Positions 26,192 through 37,044 are shown, numbered from the stretch's first letter. The stretch is DNA of 64,000 nt from Sphingomonas soli NBRC 100801 (GCF_001591025.1 NZ_BCTZ01000012.1:124001-188000), one strand, 5' to 3'. Translations and numbers: made by a program. Notes: generated from the letters alone by a model not told the origin.

Positions 26192-27477
26192 GCACGATCT
26201 TCGCGGTATCGAGCGGCGCGCCGCCTGCCGCGATCGCCATCATGCGGTTGAGCGGTCCGGGCGCGTTCGCGGCGGTCCTCGATCTTGCCGGAAGCCTGCC
26301 GCAGCCGCGCGCCGCCGCCCTGCGCGCGCTTCGCGACCCAGCGACGGGCGATCTGCTCGATCGCGCCCTGGTGCTGCTGTTTCCGGGACCGGCGAGCGCG
26401 ACGGGCGAAGATCTGGCCGAACTTCACTTGCACGGCGGCAGGGCGGTGGTTCGCGCGGTAGAGGAATCGCTTGCCGCTATCCCCGGCCTGTGCGCTGCCG
26501 AGCCCGGCGAATTCACCCGGCGCGCGCTGGCCAATGGCCGGATCGACCTGAGCGAGGCGGAAGGGCTGGGCGATCTGCTGATGGCGGAGACCGAGGCACA
26601 GCGGCGGGTGGCGATCCGTTCGGCCGAAGGTGCCGTCCGGCGTGAGGTCGAAGGCTGGACGACTCGCGCGCTCGGGATTTCGGCGCAGGTCGAGGCGCTG
26701 CTCGATCATGGTGACGAGGATGATGTCGCGGCGGGACCCGATCCGCTTCCGGGGATTCGCGCGGCGGCGGCAAAGCTTGCGGATGAAATTGCCATAGTCG
26801 CAGGGCGCCCGCCGGTCGAGCGGCTGCGCGACGGGCTGCGCGTGGTGCTGGCCGGACCTCCCAATGCCGGCAAGTCCACCTTGCTCAACGCGCTCACCGG
26901 ACGCGACGCTGCGATCGTCTCTGACATTGCGGGTACGACGCGCGACCGGATCGAGGCGCCGGTGGTGCGGGGTGGGGTTGCCTATCTGCTCACCGATACG
27001 GCGGGGCTCAATGCGGCACCCGGCGACGCGATCGAGGAGATCGGCATCGCCCGGACGCGCGACGCGCTGGAGGCGGCGGACATCATCCTGTGGCTCGGGG
27101 ACGATCCACCGCCGCCGCATCCCGCGACGATCTGGCTCCATGCCCGCGCCGATGAACCGGGCAGGGCGGCGGCCCGCGACGCGGCGCTTCCGATCTCCGC
27201 CGCCACGGGTGCTGGGATCGATGCGCTCTGGCATCGATTGGCAGAGCTGTCCCAGGCACTGCTCCCGCCGCCCGATATGGTCGCGCTGAACGCCCGGCAG
27301 CGGGAGCTTAGCCTCAGCGCAGCGGCGGCGCTGCGCGCGATCGGCACCGAACCCGACCTGCTTCTCGTGGCCGAGCATCTGCGCACGGCACTTCGGGCAT
27401 TTGATGCGATCACCGGTCGCGCCGGGGTGGAAGCGATGCTTGACGCATTGTTCGGGCGTTTCTGCATCGGAAAGTAG
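26188..27477 (+). CDS. mnmE: tRNA uridine-5-carboxymethylaminomethyl modification GTPase
   Basis: Works with MnmG to modify the wobble uridine of several tRNAs. 429 residues from a GTG start: N-terminal folate-binding domain, helical domain, and an inserted G domain with P-loop GPPNAGKST (Lys229) and DTAGL switch. The C-terminus CIGK keeps the essential cysteine. It opens the conserved mnmE-mnmG-rsmG-parA-parB block; a parS-like site begins two bases after its stop. Confidence 0.97.
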   Translation: MSTIFAVSSGAPPAAIAIMRLSGPGAFAAVLDLAGSLPQPRAAALRALRDPATGDLLDRALVLLFPGPASATGEDLAELHLHGGRAVVRAVEESLAAIPGLCAAEPGEFTRRALANGRIDLSEAEGLGDLLMAETEAQRRVAIRSAEGAVRREVEGWTTRALGISAQVEALLDHGDEDDVAAGPDPLPGIRAAAAKLADEIAIVAGRPPVERLRDGLRVVLAGPPNAGKSTLLNALTGRDAAIVSDIAGTTRDRIEAPVVRGGVAYLLTDTAGLNAAPGDAIEEIGIARTRDALEAADIILWLGDDPPPPHPATIWLHARADEPGRAAARDAALPISAATGAGIDALWHRLAELSQALLPPPDMVALNARQRELSLSAAAALRAIGTEPDLLLVAEHLRTALRAFDAITGRAGVEAMLDALFGRFCIGK

Positions 27478-27479
27478 AT

Positions 27480-27493
27480 GTTCCACGTGGAAC
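27480..27493. promoter_or_regulatory. parS centromere site, mnmE-mnmG gap
   Basis: Palindrome GTTCCACGTGGAAC, matching the ParB site core NGTTNCACGTGNAACN with C/G at the variable position. It lies in the 55-bp gap before mnmG, about 6.6 kb from the proposed origin. Confidence 0.8.
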
Positions 27494-27532
27494 GGTTTTG
27501 ACGCACGCGCTCGCAACCGGTAGCGCGGGCTC

Positions 27533-29365
27533 ATGCAATTCGATGTCATCGTCATCGGCGGAGGCCATGCCGGCACCGAGGCCGCTGCTGCGGCCGCGCG
27601 CCGTGGCGCACGCACGGCTTTGCTCAGCTTCGACCTGTCCAAGGTTGGGGCGATGTCGTGCAATCCGGCGATTGGCGGGCTGGGCAAGGGGCATCTGGTC
27701 CGTGAAGTGGATGCCTTTGACGGGTTGATCGCCCGTGCCGCCGACGCTGCGGCCATCCATTACCGGATGCTCAATCGCTCGAAGGGAACCGCCGTACAGG
27801 GGCCGCGCGTCCAGGCCGATCGCACGCGCTATGCCGCTGCCATCCAGTCGATGCTCGCGGCGCAACCGGGTCTCACGCTGGTCGCCGGAGAGGCCGAGGC
27901 GCTTGTACTGGCGGGCGGGCAGATCGCCGGCGTGACGCTCGCCGATGGCACCACGCTGTCGGCCCGGGCGGTGGTCATAGCGACGGGGACCTTCCTCGGC
28001 GGGCGCATCTTCCGTGGCGAGGAACGCGAGACGGGCGGACGGATCGGCGAGGCCTCGGCCACGCGGCTGGCCGAGCAGATGCGCGCGCTGGCGCTGCCCA
28101 TGGCGCGCCTCAAGACCGGAACGCCGCCGCGCCTCGACGGGCGCTCGATCGATTGGGCGCGGATCGAGCAGCAGCCGAGCGATGCCGAACCCTGGACCAT
28201 GTCGCCGCTCACCCGCGAGCGTCTTCTGCCCCAGCTCCATTGCGGCATCACCCGCACCAATGCGGCAACGCATGACGCGATCCGTTCGGGCCTTGATCGC
28301 TCGCCTTTGTTCAGCGGTGCGATCGACGCGCAGGGTCCGCGCTATTGCCCCTCGATCGAGGACAAGATCCACCGCTTCGGCGATCGCGACGGGCACCAGA
28401 TCTTCCTCGAGCCAGAGGGTCTCGACACGCATCTGATCTATCCGAACGGCATGTCGACGTCGCTGCCCGTCGATATCCAGGTGGCGATGGTCAAATCGAT
28501 TCCCGGCCTTGGGCGGGCGGAGATCGTTACGCCGGGCTATGCCGTGGAATATGATCATGTCGATCCGCGCGCGCTGAATGCGATGCTTGGCCTGCCACAG
28601 ATTCCGGGCATTTTCTGCGCGGGGCAAATCAACGGGACCACCGGCTATGAGGAAGCGGCGGGGCAGGGGCTGGCCGCCGGGATCAATGCGGCTGCGCATG
28701 CATGCGACCTCGCGCCCTGGGTCCTCGATCGCGCGACTTCCTATCTCGGCGTCATGATCGATGATCTGGTGCTGCAGGGGGTCACCGAACCCTATCGCAT
28801 GCTCACCGCGCGTGCGGAGTTTCGCCTGCGCCTCCGTGCGGACAATGCCGAGACCCGGCTTGGGCCGATCGGCGCGGAACTGGGATGCCTTGGCGCTGAC
28901 CGGCTCGAGCGGCTTGCCCGGCGGCAGGAGGCGCGCGACCGCCTCGATGCGATGTTCTCGATCACGCTGACATCGACCCAGCTTCAGGCGAACGGTGCGC
29001 CGGTTGGGCAGGATGGCGCGCGGCGGCCGTCGCGCGAGTGGCTGCGTTTCCCCGGGGTCGAGACCGGCCATCTGGGGATCGCATGGGATGGTGACCCCGC
29101 CATGCTCGCCGAATTCGTCGAAGATGCGCGCTATGCTCCCTATCTTGAGCGGCAGGAGGCGGAGGTCGCGGCGCTGCGCGGCAACGATAATGTGCGGCTC
29201 GGGGACGACTTGGATTTTGCGGCGATACCCGGCCTGTCCAACGAGATGATCGAGCGTCTTTCCTCCGCACGCCCGGAGACACTGGGAGCGGCGTCGCGTA
29301 TCCGTGGCATCACCCCGGCGGCGCTCTCCGCGATCCTGCTCCAGGCGCGGAAGCGCGCGGCATGA
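27533..29365 (+). CDS. mnmG: tRNA uridine-5-carboxymethylaminomethyl modification enzyme MnmG (GidA)
   Basis: FAD enzyme partner of MnmE. 610 residues. The dinucleotide-binding motif [10 protein letters not shown] lies at about residues 8-17; [11 protein letters not shown] and the tRNA-binding C-terminal helical domain ([13 protein letters not shown] onward) are present. The stop overlaps the rsmG start by 4 bases. A 781-codon open frame covers it on the other strand but is a high-GC shadow. Confidence 0.97.
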   Translation: MQFDVIVIGGGHAGTEAAAAAARRGARTALLSFDLSKVGAMSCNPAIGGLGKGHLVREVDAFDGLIARAADAAAIHYRMLNRSKGTAVQGPRVQADRTRYAAAIQSMLAAQPGLTLVAGEAEALVLAGGQIAGVTLADGTTLSARAVVIATGTFLGGRIFRGEERETGGRIGEASATRLAEQMRALALPMARLKTGTPPRLDGRSIDWARIEQQPSDAEPWTMSPLTRERLLPQLHCGITRTNAATHDAIRSGLDRSPLFSGAIDAQGPRYCPSIEDKIHRFGDRDGHQIFLEPEGLDTHLIYPNGMSTSLPVDIQVAMVKSIPGLGRAEIVTPGYAVEYDHVDPRALNAMLGLPQIPGIFCAGQINGTTGYEEAAGQGLAAGINAAAHACDLAPWVLDRATSYLGVMIDDLVLQGVTEPYRMLTARAEFRLRLRADNAETRLGPIGAELGCLGADRLERLARRQEARDRLDAMFSITLTSTQLQANGAPVGQDGARRPSREWLRFPGVETGHLGIAWDGDPAMLAEFVEDARYAPYLERQEAEVAALRGNDNVRLGDDLDFAAIPGLSNEMIERLSSARPETLGAASRIRGITPAALSAILLQARKRAA

Positions 29366-29985
29366 CCGAGCAGGAAGCCCGCCAATGGATCGTCGATCGC
29401 TTCGGCGTTTCACGTGAAACGTTGCTCGACCGGTTCGACGCGATACTCCGCGATGAAGCGACCCGGCAGAACCTGATCTCCTCTGGGTCCTTCGATCAGC
29501 TCTGGGCACGCCACTTCGTCGATTCGGCGCAGTTGATCGATGCCGCGGCAGGTGCGGGCGAGGGCGTCTGGCTCGATGTCGGCACCGGCGCGGGCATGCC
29601 GGGGCTGGTCGTCGCGGCGCTGATTGACCGGCCGGTGGTCCTGGTCGAGCCGCGCGCGAAACGCGCCGACTTTCTATATCGGGCCGCCGCTTTGCTCGGG
29701 ATCGGCGATCGGGTGGAGGTGCAGCCGCGCCGGATCGAGAGCTATCGACCCGCAAAGCCGGCGGCGATCGTCAGCGCGCGGGCGGTGGCGGAGCTCTCGC
29801 AGCTGATCGCATCCACACATCACTGCACAGATTCATCCACAATCTGGTTGCTGCCAAAGGGGCGCGCCGCGAAATCGGAGGTGGAAGCTGCGGCTGCGAA
29901 ATGGCAAGGTTCGTTCCACGTGGAACCAAGCATCACGCAGGCCGATTCCGGTATCGTGATTGCGCAAGGGGTGCGCCCGAGATGA
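29362..29985 (+). CDS. rsmG: 16S rRNA (guanine527-N7)-methyltransferase RsmG (GidB)
   Basis: SAM-dependent methylation of G527 in 16S rRNA; loss gives low-level streptomycin resistance in many bacteria. 207 residues, with the SAM motif [12 protein letters not shown] near residue 72. Two parS sites lie inside the coding sequence, one near each end, so these codons double as partition sites. The stop overlaps the parA start by 4 bases. Confidence 0.96.
   Translation: MTEQEARQWIVDRFGVSRETLLDRFDAILRDEATRQNLISSGSFDQLWARHFVDSAQLIDAAAGAGEGVWLDVGTGAGMPGLVVAALIDRPVVLVEPRAKRADFLYRAAALLGIGDRVEVQPRRIESYRPAKPAAIVSARAVAELSQLIASTHHCTDSSTIWLLPKGRAAKSEVEAAAAKWQGSFHVEPSITQADSGIVIAQGVRPR
29407..29420. promoter_or_regulatory. 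parS centromere site inside rsmG, 5' end
   Basis: GTTTCACGTGAAAC, the consensus core of the bacterial ParB site, flanked by C and G to give a 16-bp palindrome (29406-29421). It is embedded in rsmG codons 16-20. Confidence 0.9.
29913..29926. promoter_or_regulatory. parS centromere site inside rsmG, 3' end
   Basis: GTTCCACGTGGAAC, the same variant as the site at 27480, about 60 bases before the rsmG stop and the start of parA. Confidence 0.8.
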
Positions 29986-30764
29986 TCGTCATCGCAATCG
30001 CCAACCAGAAGGGCGGGGTGGGGAAGACCACCACGGCGATCAACGTCGGCACCGCGCTGGCAGCGACCGGTCAGCGCGTTTTGCTGCTCGATTTGGACCC
30101 GCAAGGCAACGCTTCCACCGGTTTCGGCCTCTCCCGCGCCGACCGTGAACATTCCACCTACGACCTCCTCGTCACCGACGCCAATCTTGAGGATGTCGCG
30201 GTGCCGACAAAGGTGCCCGGGCTCGATATTGTGCCTGCAACGCAGGACCTCTCAGGTGCCGAGATCGAATTGATCGAATTCGAAGCGCGCACGCACCGGC
30301 TGGATGGAGCGATTAGCCGGCATTCGGGTCAGCGTTGGGATGTGGTCCTGATCGATTGCCCGCCATCGCTGGGTCTTCTGACGATCAACGCGATGGTCGC
30401 TGCGCACGCCTTGCTGGTGCCGCTCCAATGCGAGTTCTTCGCGCTGGAGGGGCTGAGCCAGCTTCTGAATACCGTTGAGCGCATCCGCAGCCGCTTCAAT
30501 CCCGGCCTTTCGATTCTCGGCGTTGTTCTGACGATGTATGACCGTCGCAATCGCTTGACCGATCAGGTGTCCGACGATGTTCGTGCAGTTCTTGGGCGGG
30601 TGGTGTTCGACACTGTCATTCCGCGCAACGTGCGCCTCTCCGAAGCCCCGAGCCACGGCCTTCCCGCACTGATATACGATCATCGCTGCGTGGGATCGCA
30701 GGCCTATATTGCGCTCGCGCGCGAAGTGATCGATCGCCTGCCCAAGCTGAAGAAAGCCGCATGA
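29982..30764 (+). CDS. parA: chromosome partitioning ATPase ParA
   Basis: Walker-type ATPase that pulls ParB-parS complexes to the cell poles. 260 residues starting MIVIAIANQ, with the deviant Walker A KGGVGKTT (Lys10 and Lys15) and LLDLDPQGNAS. The upstream extension of the frame lies in rsmG and is dropped. Its stop overlaps the parB start by 4 bases. The position 9 kb from the proposed origin is typical. Confidence 0.97.
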   Translation: MIVIAIANQKGGVGKTTTAINVGTALAATGQRVLLLDLDPQGNASTGFGLSRADREHSTYDLLVTDANLEDVAVPTKVPGLDIVPATQDLSGAEIELIEFEARTHRLDGAISRHSGQRWDVVLIDCPPSLGLLTINAMVAAHALLVPLQCEFFALEGLSQLLNTVERIRSRFNPGLSILGVVLTMYDRRNRLTDQVSDDVRAVLGRVVFDTVIPRNVRLSEAPSHGLPALIYDHRCVGSQAYIALAREVIDRLPKLKKAA

Positions 30765-31648
30765 CCGAACCAACGCGCAAACCGCGCCCCGGCCTGGGCC
30801 GCGGCCTTTCCTCGCTGCTCGGCGATAACGTTCCCGAGGCGCCGATCAATGGCCCGGCTGAGGGTGGCGGGGCTGGCGGGCTGCGGATGCTCCCGGTGAG
30901 TGCGCTCACCCCGCACCCGGATCAGCCGCGCCGGCATTTTGACGAAAGCGCGCTGGAGGACCTTGCCCTTTCGATCCAGTCGCGCGGACTGATCCAGCCG
31001 ATTGTGGTTCGCCCGATGGGGCATAATTACCAGATCGTCGCGGGTGAGCGGCGTTGGCGTGCGGCGCAGCGCGCTCGGCTTCACGAAGTACCGGTCATCG
31101 TCCGCGATCTTGACGATGCCGAGACGATGGAAATCGCGCTCGTCGAGAATATCCAGCGTCAGGATCTCAACGCGATCGAAGAGGCGGAAGCCTATCAGCG
31201 CCTGATCGGCGAGTTCGGCCACACCCAGGAAGCACTGGGCAAGCTCGTTCACAAATCCCGCAGCCATATCTCTAACCTTATGAGATTGCTGGATCTTCCT
31301 GCCCCGGTGCGCGAGATGTTGGTCGTCGGCGCGATCGAGATGGGTCATGCCCGGGCGCTGATCGGCGCTCCCGATGTCGAGCGGCTAGCCCGCCAGGTCG
31401 CGGATAAGGACCTCTCGGTTCGCGAGACTGAAAAGCTTGCCCGCGCGGCCAAGCCCGCTTCCAAGCGCAAGGGCGATGCGGCGATCCGCGACGCCGATAT
31501 CATGGCGCTCGAGCATCAATTGGGGGATGTGCTGGGTCTCAACGTCCGTATCGCGCATGGCGCGAAGGGCGGGGCGCTTACGCTAACTTATTCGACGCTC
31601 GACCAGCTCGACATGATCTGCCAGCGGCTGACGGGCGAGCGCATCTAG
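30761..31648 (+). CDS. parB: chromosome partitioning protein ParB (CTPase, parS-binding)
   Basis: Loads on parS, slides as a CTP clamp and forms the partition complex. 295 residues. The N-terminal ParA-contact segment (RPGLGRGLSSLLGD) is followed by the CTP-binding domain with GERRWRAAQ and ENIQRQDLNAIEEA. The helix-turn-helix spans TQEALGKLVHKSRSHISNL, and a C-terminal dimerisation domain ends the protein. Its stop overlaps the end of holA, tail to tail. Confidence 0.97.
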   Translation: MTEPTRKPRPGLGRGLSSLLGDNVPEAPINGPAEGGGAGGLRMLPVSALTPHPDQPRRHFDESALEDLALSIQSRGLIQPIVVRPMGHNYQIVAGERRWRAAQRARLHEVPVIVRDLDDAETMEIALVENIQRQDLNAIEEAEAYQRLIGEFGHTQEALGKLVHKSRSHISNLMRLLDLPAPVREMLVVGAIEMGHARALIGAPDVERLARQVADKDLSVRETEKLARAAKPASKRKGDAAIRDADIMALEHQLGDVLGLNVRIAHGAKGGALTLTYSTLDQLDMICQRLTGERI

Positions 31649-32661
31649 CTCCGTGTCCGCGCCGCTGCGCGCGCTACAGCGACCATTTCGGCGTCGGCCA
31701 AGACTTCCCCCACGGTTCCCGAACGCATGATCGCGCGTTCGGTCTCGCGTACCCGATCGACGGCTCGGGTGATCTGAGGGGCGTTCCAGCGACGCAATGC
31801 GCGGCTCGTCGCGGGCTTTTCACGAAAGAAGATGCGGTGCTTTTCCAGGACCGAGTCGATATCGGCACCTTTGTCGATATCGATCCGCATCTCGGCAAGG
31901 GCCAGCAGCCTGCGCGCGAGCTGGCGCATCAGGGGAATGCCCACGCCGTCTCCCAGCCGCGCCATTTCGCCGCCGATATCGCTGACTCGCCCGTCGAGAA
32001 CCGCGTTGATGGCGTCGCCAAGGTCCGCGTCGCTCATATCCGCGCCGATCGCATCGAGCGCGGCATTATCCGCATCGCGGGGCCGATCAGGGCCCGCGTC
32101 GAGATACAATGCGAGCTTCTCGATCTCGCGCGCCAGGATCGCCCGGTCGCCGTTGCACGCTGTCGCCAATCGCTGTGGTACGTCTCCGGTGAGGCGCACG
32201 CCGTGCTCGCGCGCGATATTGGCCGCCAGCTTGGTCGCCTCGATACCCTCCGGCACGTAGCAGCCATGGGACAAGGCCGTCGGCGAGGCGATTGCCAGCT
32301 TGACCAGCTTTCCGCTGCCCTTGAGGGCTGGCCCGATGGCTATCACTGGGTTGCCCGCGCGCTCTGCCGCGAGCAGAAGTCCGATCGCTTCGCCCGCGCT
32401 TTCGTCGGTCCCCAGCAGCCGGATGTATCGCAAGCCGCCGAATAGCGAGAGCGAGGCGGCTTCGTCGGCAAGACGGCCGGGTTGCTCGCGGATTGCCTTC
32501 ATGTCCAGATCGATGCGCTCGACATCGGGCCCGAGCGCGCGCGCGAGCCGTTCGGCCAGGTCGGCGGCACCCGCTTCATCTGGTCCGTGAAACAGATAAA
32601 GCCGGGTGGCCGGGTTCGGCTTGTCGACAGCGGCGCGAATCTGCGCCGCGCTCGCCTTCAT
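31645..32661 (-). CDS. holA: DNA polymerase III delta subunit
   Basis: Clamp-loader subunit that opens the beta ring. 338 residues; N-terminal domain starts with a segment around RLYLFHGPDEAG, followed by the delta-type AAA+ and collar domains. It overlaps lptE by 4 bases at its start and converges with parB. The order leuS-lptE-holA-parB/parA is conserved in alphaproteobacteria. Confidence 0.94.
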   Translation of the reverse strand: MKASAAQIRAAVDKPNPATRLYLFHGPDEAGAADLAERLARALGPDVERIDLDMKAIREQPGRLADEAASLSLFGGLRYIRLLGTDESAGEAIGLLLAAERAGNPVIAIGPALKGSGKLVKLAIASPTALSHGCYVPEGIEATKLAANIAREHGVRLTGDVPQRLATACNGDRAILAREIEKLALYLDAGPDRPRDADNAALDAIGADMSDADLGDAINAVLDGRVSDIGGEMARLGDGVGIPLMRQLARRLLALAEMRIDIDKGADIDSVLEKHRIFFREKPATSRALRRWNAPQITRAVDRVRETERAIMRSGTVGEVLADAEMVAVARAAARTRS

Positions 32662-33179
32662 TGGGCGCTGGCCGCGCCGGATTCCCTGGCCGTTGCCTGG
32701 GCGAACCGAGCGATGCGCGCTACAATCTGGTCCGCCACGATTCCCGAAAGCCGCTCGAGGGCGGTGTTTTCGGCGGCGATGGTGGCATATTCACTTCCGA
32801 CCACGTCGATGCCGGCATCGGAGCCAGCGGTGGCATCGAGGACCACTGCGCCGTTGCTGAGATCGATAAGCTGGTAGCGTGCGCGCAGCGTGCGGCGTTC
32901 GCGCGCGACCGAATCGTCGCGGCGGACGCCGAGGCCGGCGATCTGATCGTCGAGCTTGACCTCGATCCGGTAGCGCGGCGCTTCGCTGCGCCCCGCATCG
33001 AAACGGTCCTTGAGCGCATTGGCGACCAGCCACCCCGCTTTGCCCTCGATCGGCGCGACTTCCACCGCCGCCAGCGCCGATTGCACCGGCCCGGCAGCCC
33101 CGCCGCCATAAAGCGGCCGAAGCCCGCCGCACCCCGAAAGCGCGAGCGCCATCGCGGCCAGGAGCGCGCCGCGCTTCAC
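32658..33179 (-). CDS. lptE: LPS assembly lipoprotein LptE
   Basis: Outer-membrane lipoprotein that plugs the LptD barrel during lipopolysaccharide or glycosphingolipid export. 173 residues with lipobox LSGC (Cys17) and the GLRPLYGG segment. It is weakly conserved in sequence, but position between leuS and holA supports the call. Sphingomonads often make glycosphingolipids instead of LPS, so its cargo here is uncertain. Confidence 0.9.
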   Translation of the reverse strand: MKRGALLAAMALALSGCGGLRPLYGGGAAGPVQSALAAVEVAPIEGKAGWLVANALKDRFDAGRSEAPRYRIEVKLDDQIAGLGVRRDDSVARERRTLRARYQLIDLSNGAVVLDATAGSDAGIDVVGSEYATIAAENTALERLSGIVADQIVARIARFAQATARESGAASAQ

Positions 33180-35686
33180 AGGACGATGTTCACCAGACGG
33201 TCGGGCACCACGATCACCTTCTTGGGCATATTACCTTCGAGCAGGCGAACGATCTTGTCGGAAGCAAGTGCCGCCGCCTCGATAATATCCTTCGCCGCGC
33301 CCTTCGGCATTACCAGCGTATCGCGCAATTTGCCATTCACCTGCACCGCGATCGTGACTTCGTCATCGACCAGCAGCGCTGGGTTCACCTCCGGCCAGGC
33401 GGCGTCGGCGATCAGCCCCTCGCCACCAAGCCGCACCCATGCTTCTTCGGCCAGATGGGGGATCATCGGGCTGACCAACAGCACCAAGGTCCGCGCCGCC
33501 GCGTCGCGATCGGCAGAGGGCGCCGCCTTCTCGATCGCGCCGACCAGCGTGAACAGCTTTGCCACAGCCTTGTTGAAGTGCAGCGCCTCCACATCATCGG
33601 CCACGCCCTTGATCGTGCGATGGAGCAGCTTGCGCAGTTCCAGATTCTCGCCACCCGCAACCGAAGGCTCGGCATCGACGACGCGCCAGACCCGCTGCAC
33701 GAAACGCCACGCGCCCTCGATGCCGTTCTCGCTCCACTCCAGATCGCGCTCGGGCGGCGAATCGGAGAGCATGAACCAGCGCACCGCGTCCGCGCCGTAC
33801 TGATCGACGATCGGTTCGGGATCGACCGTGTTCTTCTTCGACTTCGACATCTTCTCGATGCGGCCGATCGTCACGGTCTCGCCGGTCTCCACCACCTTGC
33901 CGCTGCGAACCTCCTCGGGCGAGAGCCAGCGGCCGTCGGGAGCCTTGTACGTCTCGTGCGTCACCATGCCCTGGGTGAACAGGCCGCCGAACGGCTCCGC
34001 CACGTCGAGCTTGCCGATATGCTGGAGCGCGCGGGTGAAGAAGCGCGCGTAGAGCAAGTGGAGGATCGCATGCTCGACGCCGCCGATATACTGGCCCACG
34101 GGCAGCCACTGCTCGGCGACCGCCTTGTCGAACGGTCTGTCCTTGGGCTGGCTGGCGAAGCGGATGAAATACCAGGACGAATCGACGAACGTGTCGAGCG
34201 TATCGGTCTCGCGCCGGGCAGGCGCGCCGCAGCTTGGGCAATCGACATGCTTCCATGTCGGGTGCCGGTCGAGCGGATTGCCCGGCACGTCGAAGCTCAC
34301 ATCCTCCGGCAGCGTTACCGGGAGCTGGTCGCGCGGCACGCCAACCGGCCCGCACGCATCGCAATGGATGATCGGGATCGGCGTGCCCCAGTAACGCTGG
34401 CGCGATACGCCCCAGTCGCGCAGCCGCCAAACGGTCTGACCGTTGCCCCAGCCGCCCGCTTCGGCGCGGGTGATCACCTCGCGCTTGGCGTCGGCGACGT
34501 CCATCCCGTCGAGGAAGTGCGAGTTCACCAGCGTGCCCGGGCCGGAATAGGCCTCCGTATCGGTGAAGGCTGGATCGGTCTTGTCGCCATCGGAAACCAC
34601 GCGGCGGATCGGCAGCGCATATTTGGTGGCGAACTCGAAATCGCGCTGATCGTGCGCCGGCACGCCAAATACCGCGCCGGTGCCATAATCCATCAGCACG
34701 AAATTGGCGATATAGACGGGAAGATTCAGAGTAGAATCAAAGGGATGTACCGCACGCAGGCCGGTATCGAAGCCCAGTTTCTCCTGGGTTTCCAGTTCGG
34801 CCGCAGTCGTTCCGCCCTGCTTGCAGCGCTCGATAAAGGTCTGCACCTCCGCCGAATCCACCGCGAGCTTCTGCGCGATCGGATGATCCGCCGCGATCGC
34901 GACGAAGCTCGATCCGAAGATCGTGTCGGGCCGCGTGGTGAAGACTTCGACTTCGCTCGCGCCGATTTCGTTGGCTGCCAGCGCGAAGCGGAACTGAAGC
35001 CCCTGCGACTTGCCGATCCAGTTTTCCTGCATCAGCTTGACCTTGTCCGGCCAATGCTCAAGCCCCTGCACGCCGCGCAGCAGATCGTCGGCGAACTGGG
35101 TGATCTTGAGGAACCACTGGCTGAGCTTGCGGCGCTCGATCAGCGCGCCCGAACGCCAGCCGCGGCCGTCGATCACCTGTTCATTGGCGAGCACGGTCAT
35201 GTCGACCGGATCCCAGTTGACCGCCGATTCCTTGCGATAGACCAGCCCGGCCTCAAGGAAATCGAGGAACAGGGCCTGCTCATGCCCATAATATTCGGGT
35301 TCGCAGGTGGCGAGCTCGCGCGTCCAATCGAGCGCGAAGCCCAGCCGCTTGAGCTGCGCCTTCATCGTCGCGATGTTCTGGCGCGTCCAGTTGCCCGGAT
35401 GGACATTGCGTTCCATCGCGGCATTTTCGGCGGGCATGCCGAACGCGTCCCAGCCCATCGGATGGAGCACTTCATGTCCCGTCATCCGGCGGAAACGCGC
35501 AAGCACGTCGCCCATCGTATAGTTGCGAACGTGCCCCATATGGATGCGCCCCGAGGGATAGGGGAACATCTCGAGCACATAGCTTTTGGGCTTGGGCGAA
35601 TCGTCGCGGGCAGCGAAGGTGCGGTTTTCGTCCCACGCCTTCTGCCACGCGGCGTCCGCCTTCAACGGATTGAAGCGCGACGCCAT
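33176..35686 (-). CDS. leuS: leucyl-tRNA synthetase
   Basis: Class I synthetase, 836 residues. HMGH at residues 49-52, an editing domain (CP1) in the middle, a zinc-ribbon-like set of cysteines (CDACG and CPSCG, near residues 430-480), and KMSKSKKN in the C-terminal half. The ATG at 35686 gives [15 protein letters not shown], family-like; a longer frame is dropped. It starts 16 bases after DUF3576 and overlaps lptE by 4 bases. Confidence 0.97.
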   Translation of the reverse strand: MASRFNPLKADAAWQKAWDENRTFAARDDSPKPKSYVLEMFPYPSGRIHMGHVRNYTMGDVLARFRRMTGHEVLHPMGWDAFGMPAENAAMERNVHPGNWTRQNIATMKAQLKRLGFALDWTRELATCEPEYYGHEQALFLDFLEAGLVYRKESAVNWDPVDMTVLANEQVIDGRGWRSGALIERRKLSQWFLKITQFADDLLRGVQGLEHWPDKVKLMQENWIGKSQGLQFRFALAANEIGASEVEVFTTRPDTIFGSSFVAIAADHPIAQKLAVDSAEVQTFIERCKQGGTTAAELETQEKLGFDTGLRAVHPFDSTLNLPVYIANFVLMDYGTGAVFGVPAHDQRDFEFATKYALPIRRVVSDGDKTDPAFTDTEAYSGPGTLVNSHFLDGMDVADAKREVITRAEAGGWGNGQTVWRLRDWGVSRQRYWGTPIPIIHCDACGPVGVPRDQLPVTLPEDVSFDVPGNPLDRHPTWKHVDCPSCGAPARRETDTLDTFVDSSWYFIRFASQPKDRPFDKAVAEQWLPVGQYIGGVEHAILHLLYARFFTRALQHIGKLDVAEPFGGLFTQGMVTHETYKAPDGRWLSPEEVRSGKVVETGETVTIGRIEKMSKSKKNTVDPEPIVDQYGADAVRWFMLSDSPPERDLEWSENGIEGAWRFVQRVWRVVDAEPSVAGGENLELRKLLHRTIKGVADDVEALHFNKAVAKLFTLVGAIEKAAPSADRDAAARTLVLLVSPMIPHLAEEAWVRLGGEGLIADAAWPEVNPALLVDDEVTIAVQVNGKLRDTLVMPKGAAKDIIEAAALASDKIVRLLEGNMPKKVIVVPDRLVNIVL

Positions 35687-35702
35687 TACTGAAATTCCTG
35701 TT

Positions 35703-36134
35703 TTAGTTGACGACGGCGGCGCGGCGCAGATCGCGGGCACGGGTGAGGATGATATCCTCAAGCTTCTGCACCGTCGCGGCCTGGACCGGCGCGGCAACCC
35801 ATGCGCCGCTGCTGTTCACTTCGCGTAGCGCCGCGACGCGCAGGGCATCGGCGCGCAGATCCTGATCGAGGATCGTCACGGTGACCTTCATCCGCTCGGT
35901 CGGCGTGTTGGGGTTCACATACCAGTCGGTGACGATCACGCCGCCGTTCGAATCGGTCTGGAGCAGCGGCATGAAACTCAGCGTGTCGAGCGTCGCGCGC
36001 CACAGGTAGGAATTCACGCCGATCGTGGTGACCTGGCTGGCGGCGAGATCGGCCTTGGGGCGGTCCTTGCCGCCGCACGCGGCAATCGAAAGGGCAAGCG
36101 ATCCAAGGATCGCGGCGCGCAGCAGGCGGTTCAT
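35703..36134 (-). CDS. DUF3576 lipoprotein
   Basis: 143 residues, signal ending in lipobox IAAC (near Cys18), then the DUF3576 pattern: [18 protein letters not shown] and [19 protein letters not shown]. An alphaproteobacterial envelope protein of unknown role. First gene of the DUF3576-leuS-lptE-holA unit, behind a good promoter (36171-36198). Sharing an operon with lptE suggests an outer-membrane task, which is inference. Confidence 0.88.
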   Translation of the reverse strand: MNRLLRAAILGSLALSIAACGGKDRPKADLAASQVTTIGVNSYLWRATLDTLSFMPLLQTDSNGGVIVTDWYVNPNTPTERMKVTVTILDQDLRADALRVAALREVNSSGAWVAAPVQAATVQKLEDIILTRARDLRRAAVVN

Positions 36135-36170
36135 CGACACATTCCTAAGGCAGATGGTTCTTGCACAGCA

Positions 36171-36198
36171 TCTATAGTGCGGCTTGTGGCGGTAGCAA
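36171..36198 (-). promoter_or_regulatory. promoter for DUF3576-leuS-lptE-holA
   Basis: Minus strand TTGCTA (36198-36193), 16-bp spacer, TATAGA (36176-36171). The start would be near 36164, about 30 bases before the ATG at 36134. Confidence 0.5.
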
Positions 36199-36312
36199 GG
36201 CGCGAGGGCGGGGCGCGGAATCTGTGTGAGTAGAGCAACACATCGCGTATTATTTTTTACCGTCGGTGGAACCAAGCTTCCGAATCGTGGTACGGACGCC
36301 TAGGTAGAGGGC

Positions 36313-37020
36313 ATGAAAATGCGTTTGAAGCGCTGGATGACGGGATTGGGAGCGGGGGCGCTGTGCGCCACGGCTGCCTTTGTCGCGCCCGGGCTGCAGG
36401 CGCAGGGACGCGGCGATGCCGCCCGTCCGCCGGTGACGATGCGCGCCGGAATCGGCACTTTCACGCCTGCTGCGGCGGATCCCAAGCTTGCCGCGATGCT
36501 CGCGCGCTCGGGCCTGCCGGACAGCGGCTTCCGCTTCACACCATCCGATTCGCGCCGTGGCACCGGCCGTGCGCTGACCGTCGCCGTTCGCGCCCGCACG
36601 ACTCGCAGCCAGAGCGGAATCGCCGCGGCGACCACGCCGTCGCTCAGCCTTGCCCCCGTCGCCTATAATCTGGGCGTTTCGGTCGGCTGGAAGCGCTTCG
36701 CGGTTTCGGGCGATCTGGCAAAGGTCGATTCGGTCGCCAAGCCGGGCATCGAGCGTGCCGATATCGGCCTGAGCTATACCGGCAAGCGCGCCAGCGGGCG
36801 GATCCAGGCAACCGGCGAGCGTAACCTCACCACCGCACCGGTGCTCGAGGGTGAGAAGCCCGCTTATGGCTATGACCTTGGCGGCTCCTATTCGGTGACC
36901 CGCAACCTCGCAGTGACTGCGGGCGTTCGCTACAAGAGCGAAGACCAGCGCCTGCCGCGCCTGACCGACAATCGCCGGGACAGCCAGGCGGTCTATGTGG
37001 GCACTGCCTTCCGCTTCTAA
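36313..37020 (+). CDS. putative outer-membrane/surface beta-rich protein
   Basis: 235-residue exported protein: signal peptide (residues 1-31, ending near LQAQG), a polar middle, then from about residue 115 alternating strands (YNLGVSVGWKRFAVSGDLAKV, ADIGLSYTGKRASGRIQATGE, YGYDLGGSYSVTRNLAVTAGVRY). The last residue is Phe in YVGTAFRF, the signal for outer-membrane barrel insertion. I cannot name a family; a small 8-strand barrel is the best reading. An AT-rich stretch (TATTATTTTTTA, near 36248) upstream may hold its promoter. Confidence 0.75.
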   Translation: MKMRLKRWMTGLGAGALCATAAFVAPGLQAQGRGDAARPPVTMRAGIGTFTPAAADPKLAAMLARSGLPDSGFRFTPSDSRRGTGRALTVAVRARTTRSQSGIAAATTPSLSLAPVAYNLGVSVGWKRFAVSGDLAKVDSVAKPGIERADIGLSYTGKRASGRIQATGERNLTTAPVLEGEKPAYGYDLGGSYSVTRNLAVTAGVRYKSEDQRLPRLTDNRRDSQAVYVGTAFRF

Positions 37021-37044
37021 AGCGCGGCCCCGATTGCGGGCTGG

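Noticed and set aside
27410..29755. 781-codon open frame on the minus strand over mnmG and rsmG
   Set aside because: Arginine-rich antisense shadow of GC-rich genes; no domain, and the plus strand is clearly coding.
33455..35692. 745-codon open frame on the plus strand over leuS
   Set aside because: Same kind of shadow; leuS on the other strand has all synthetase motifs.
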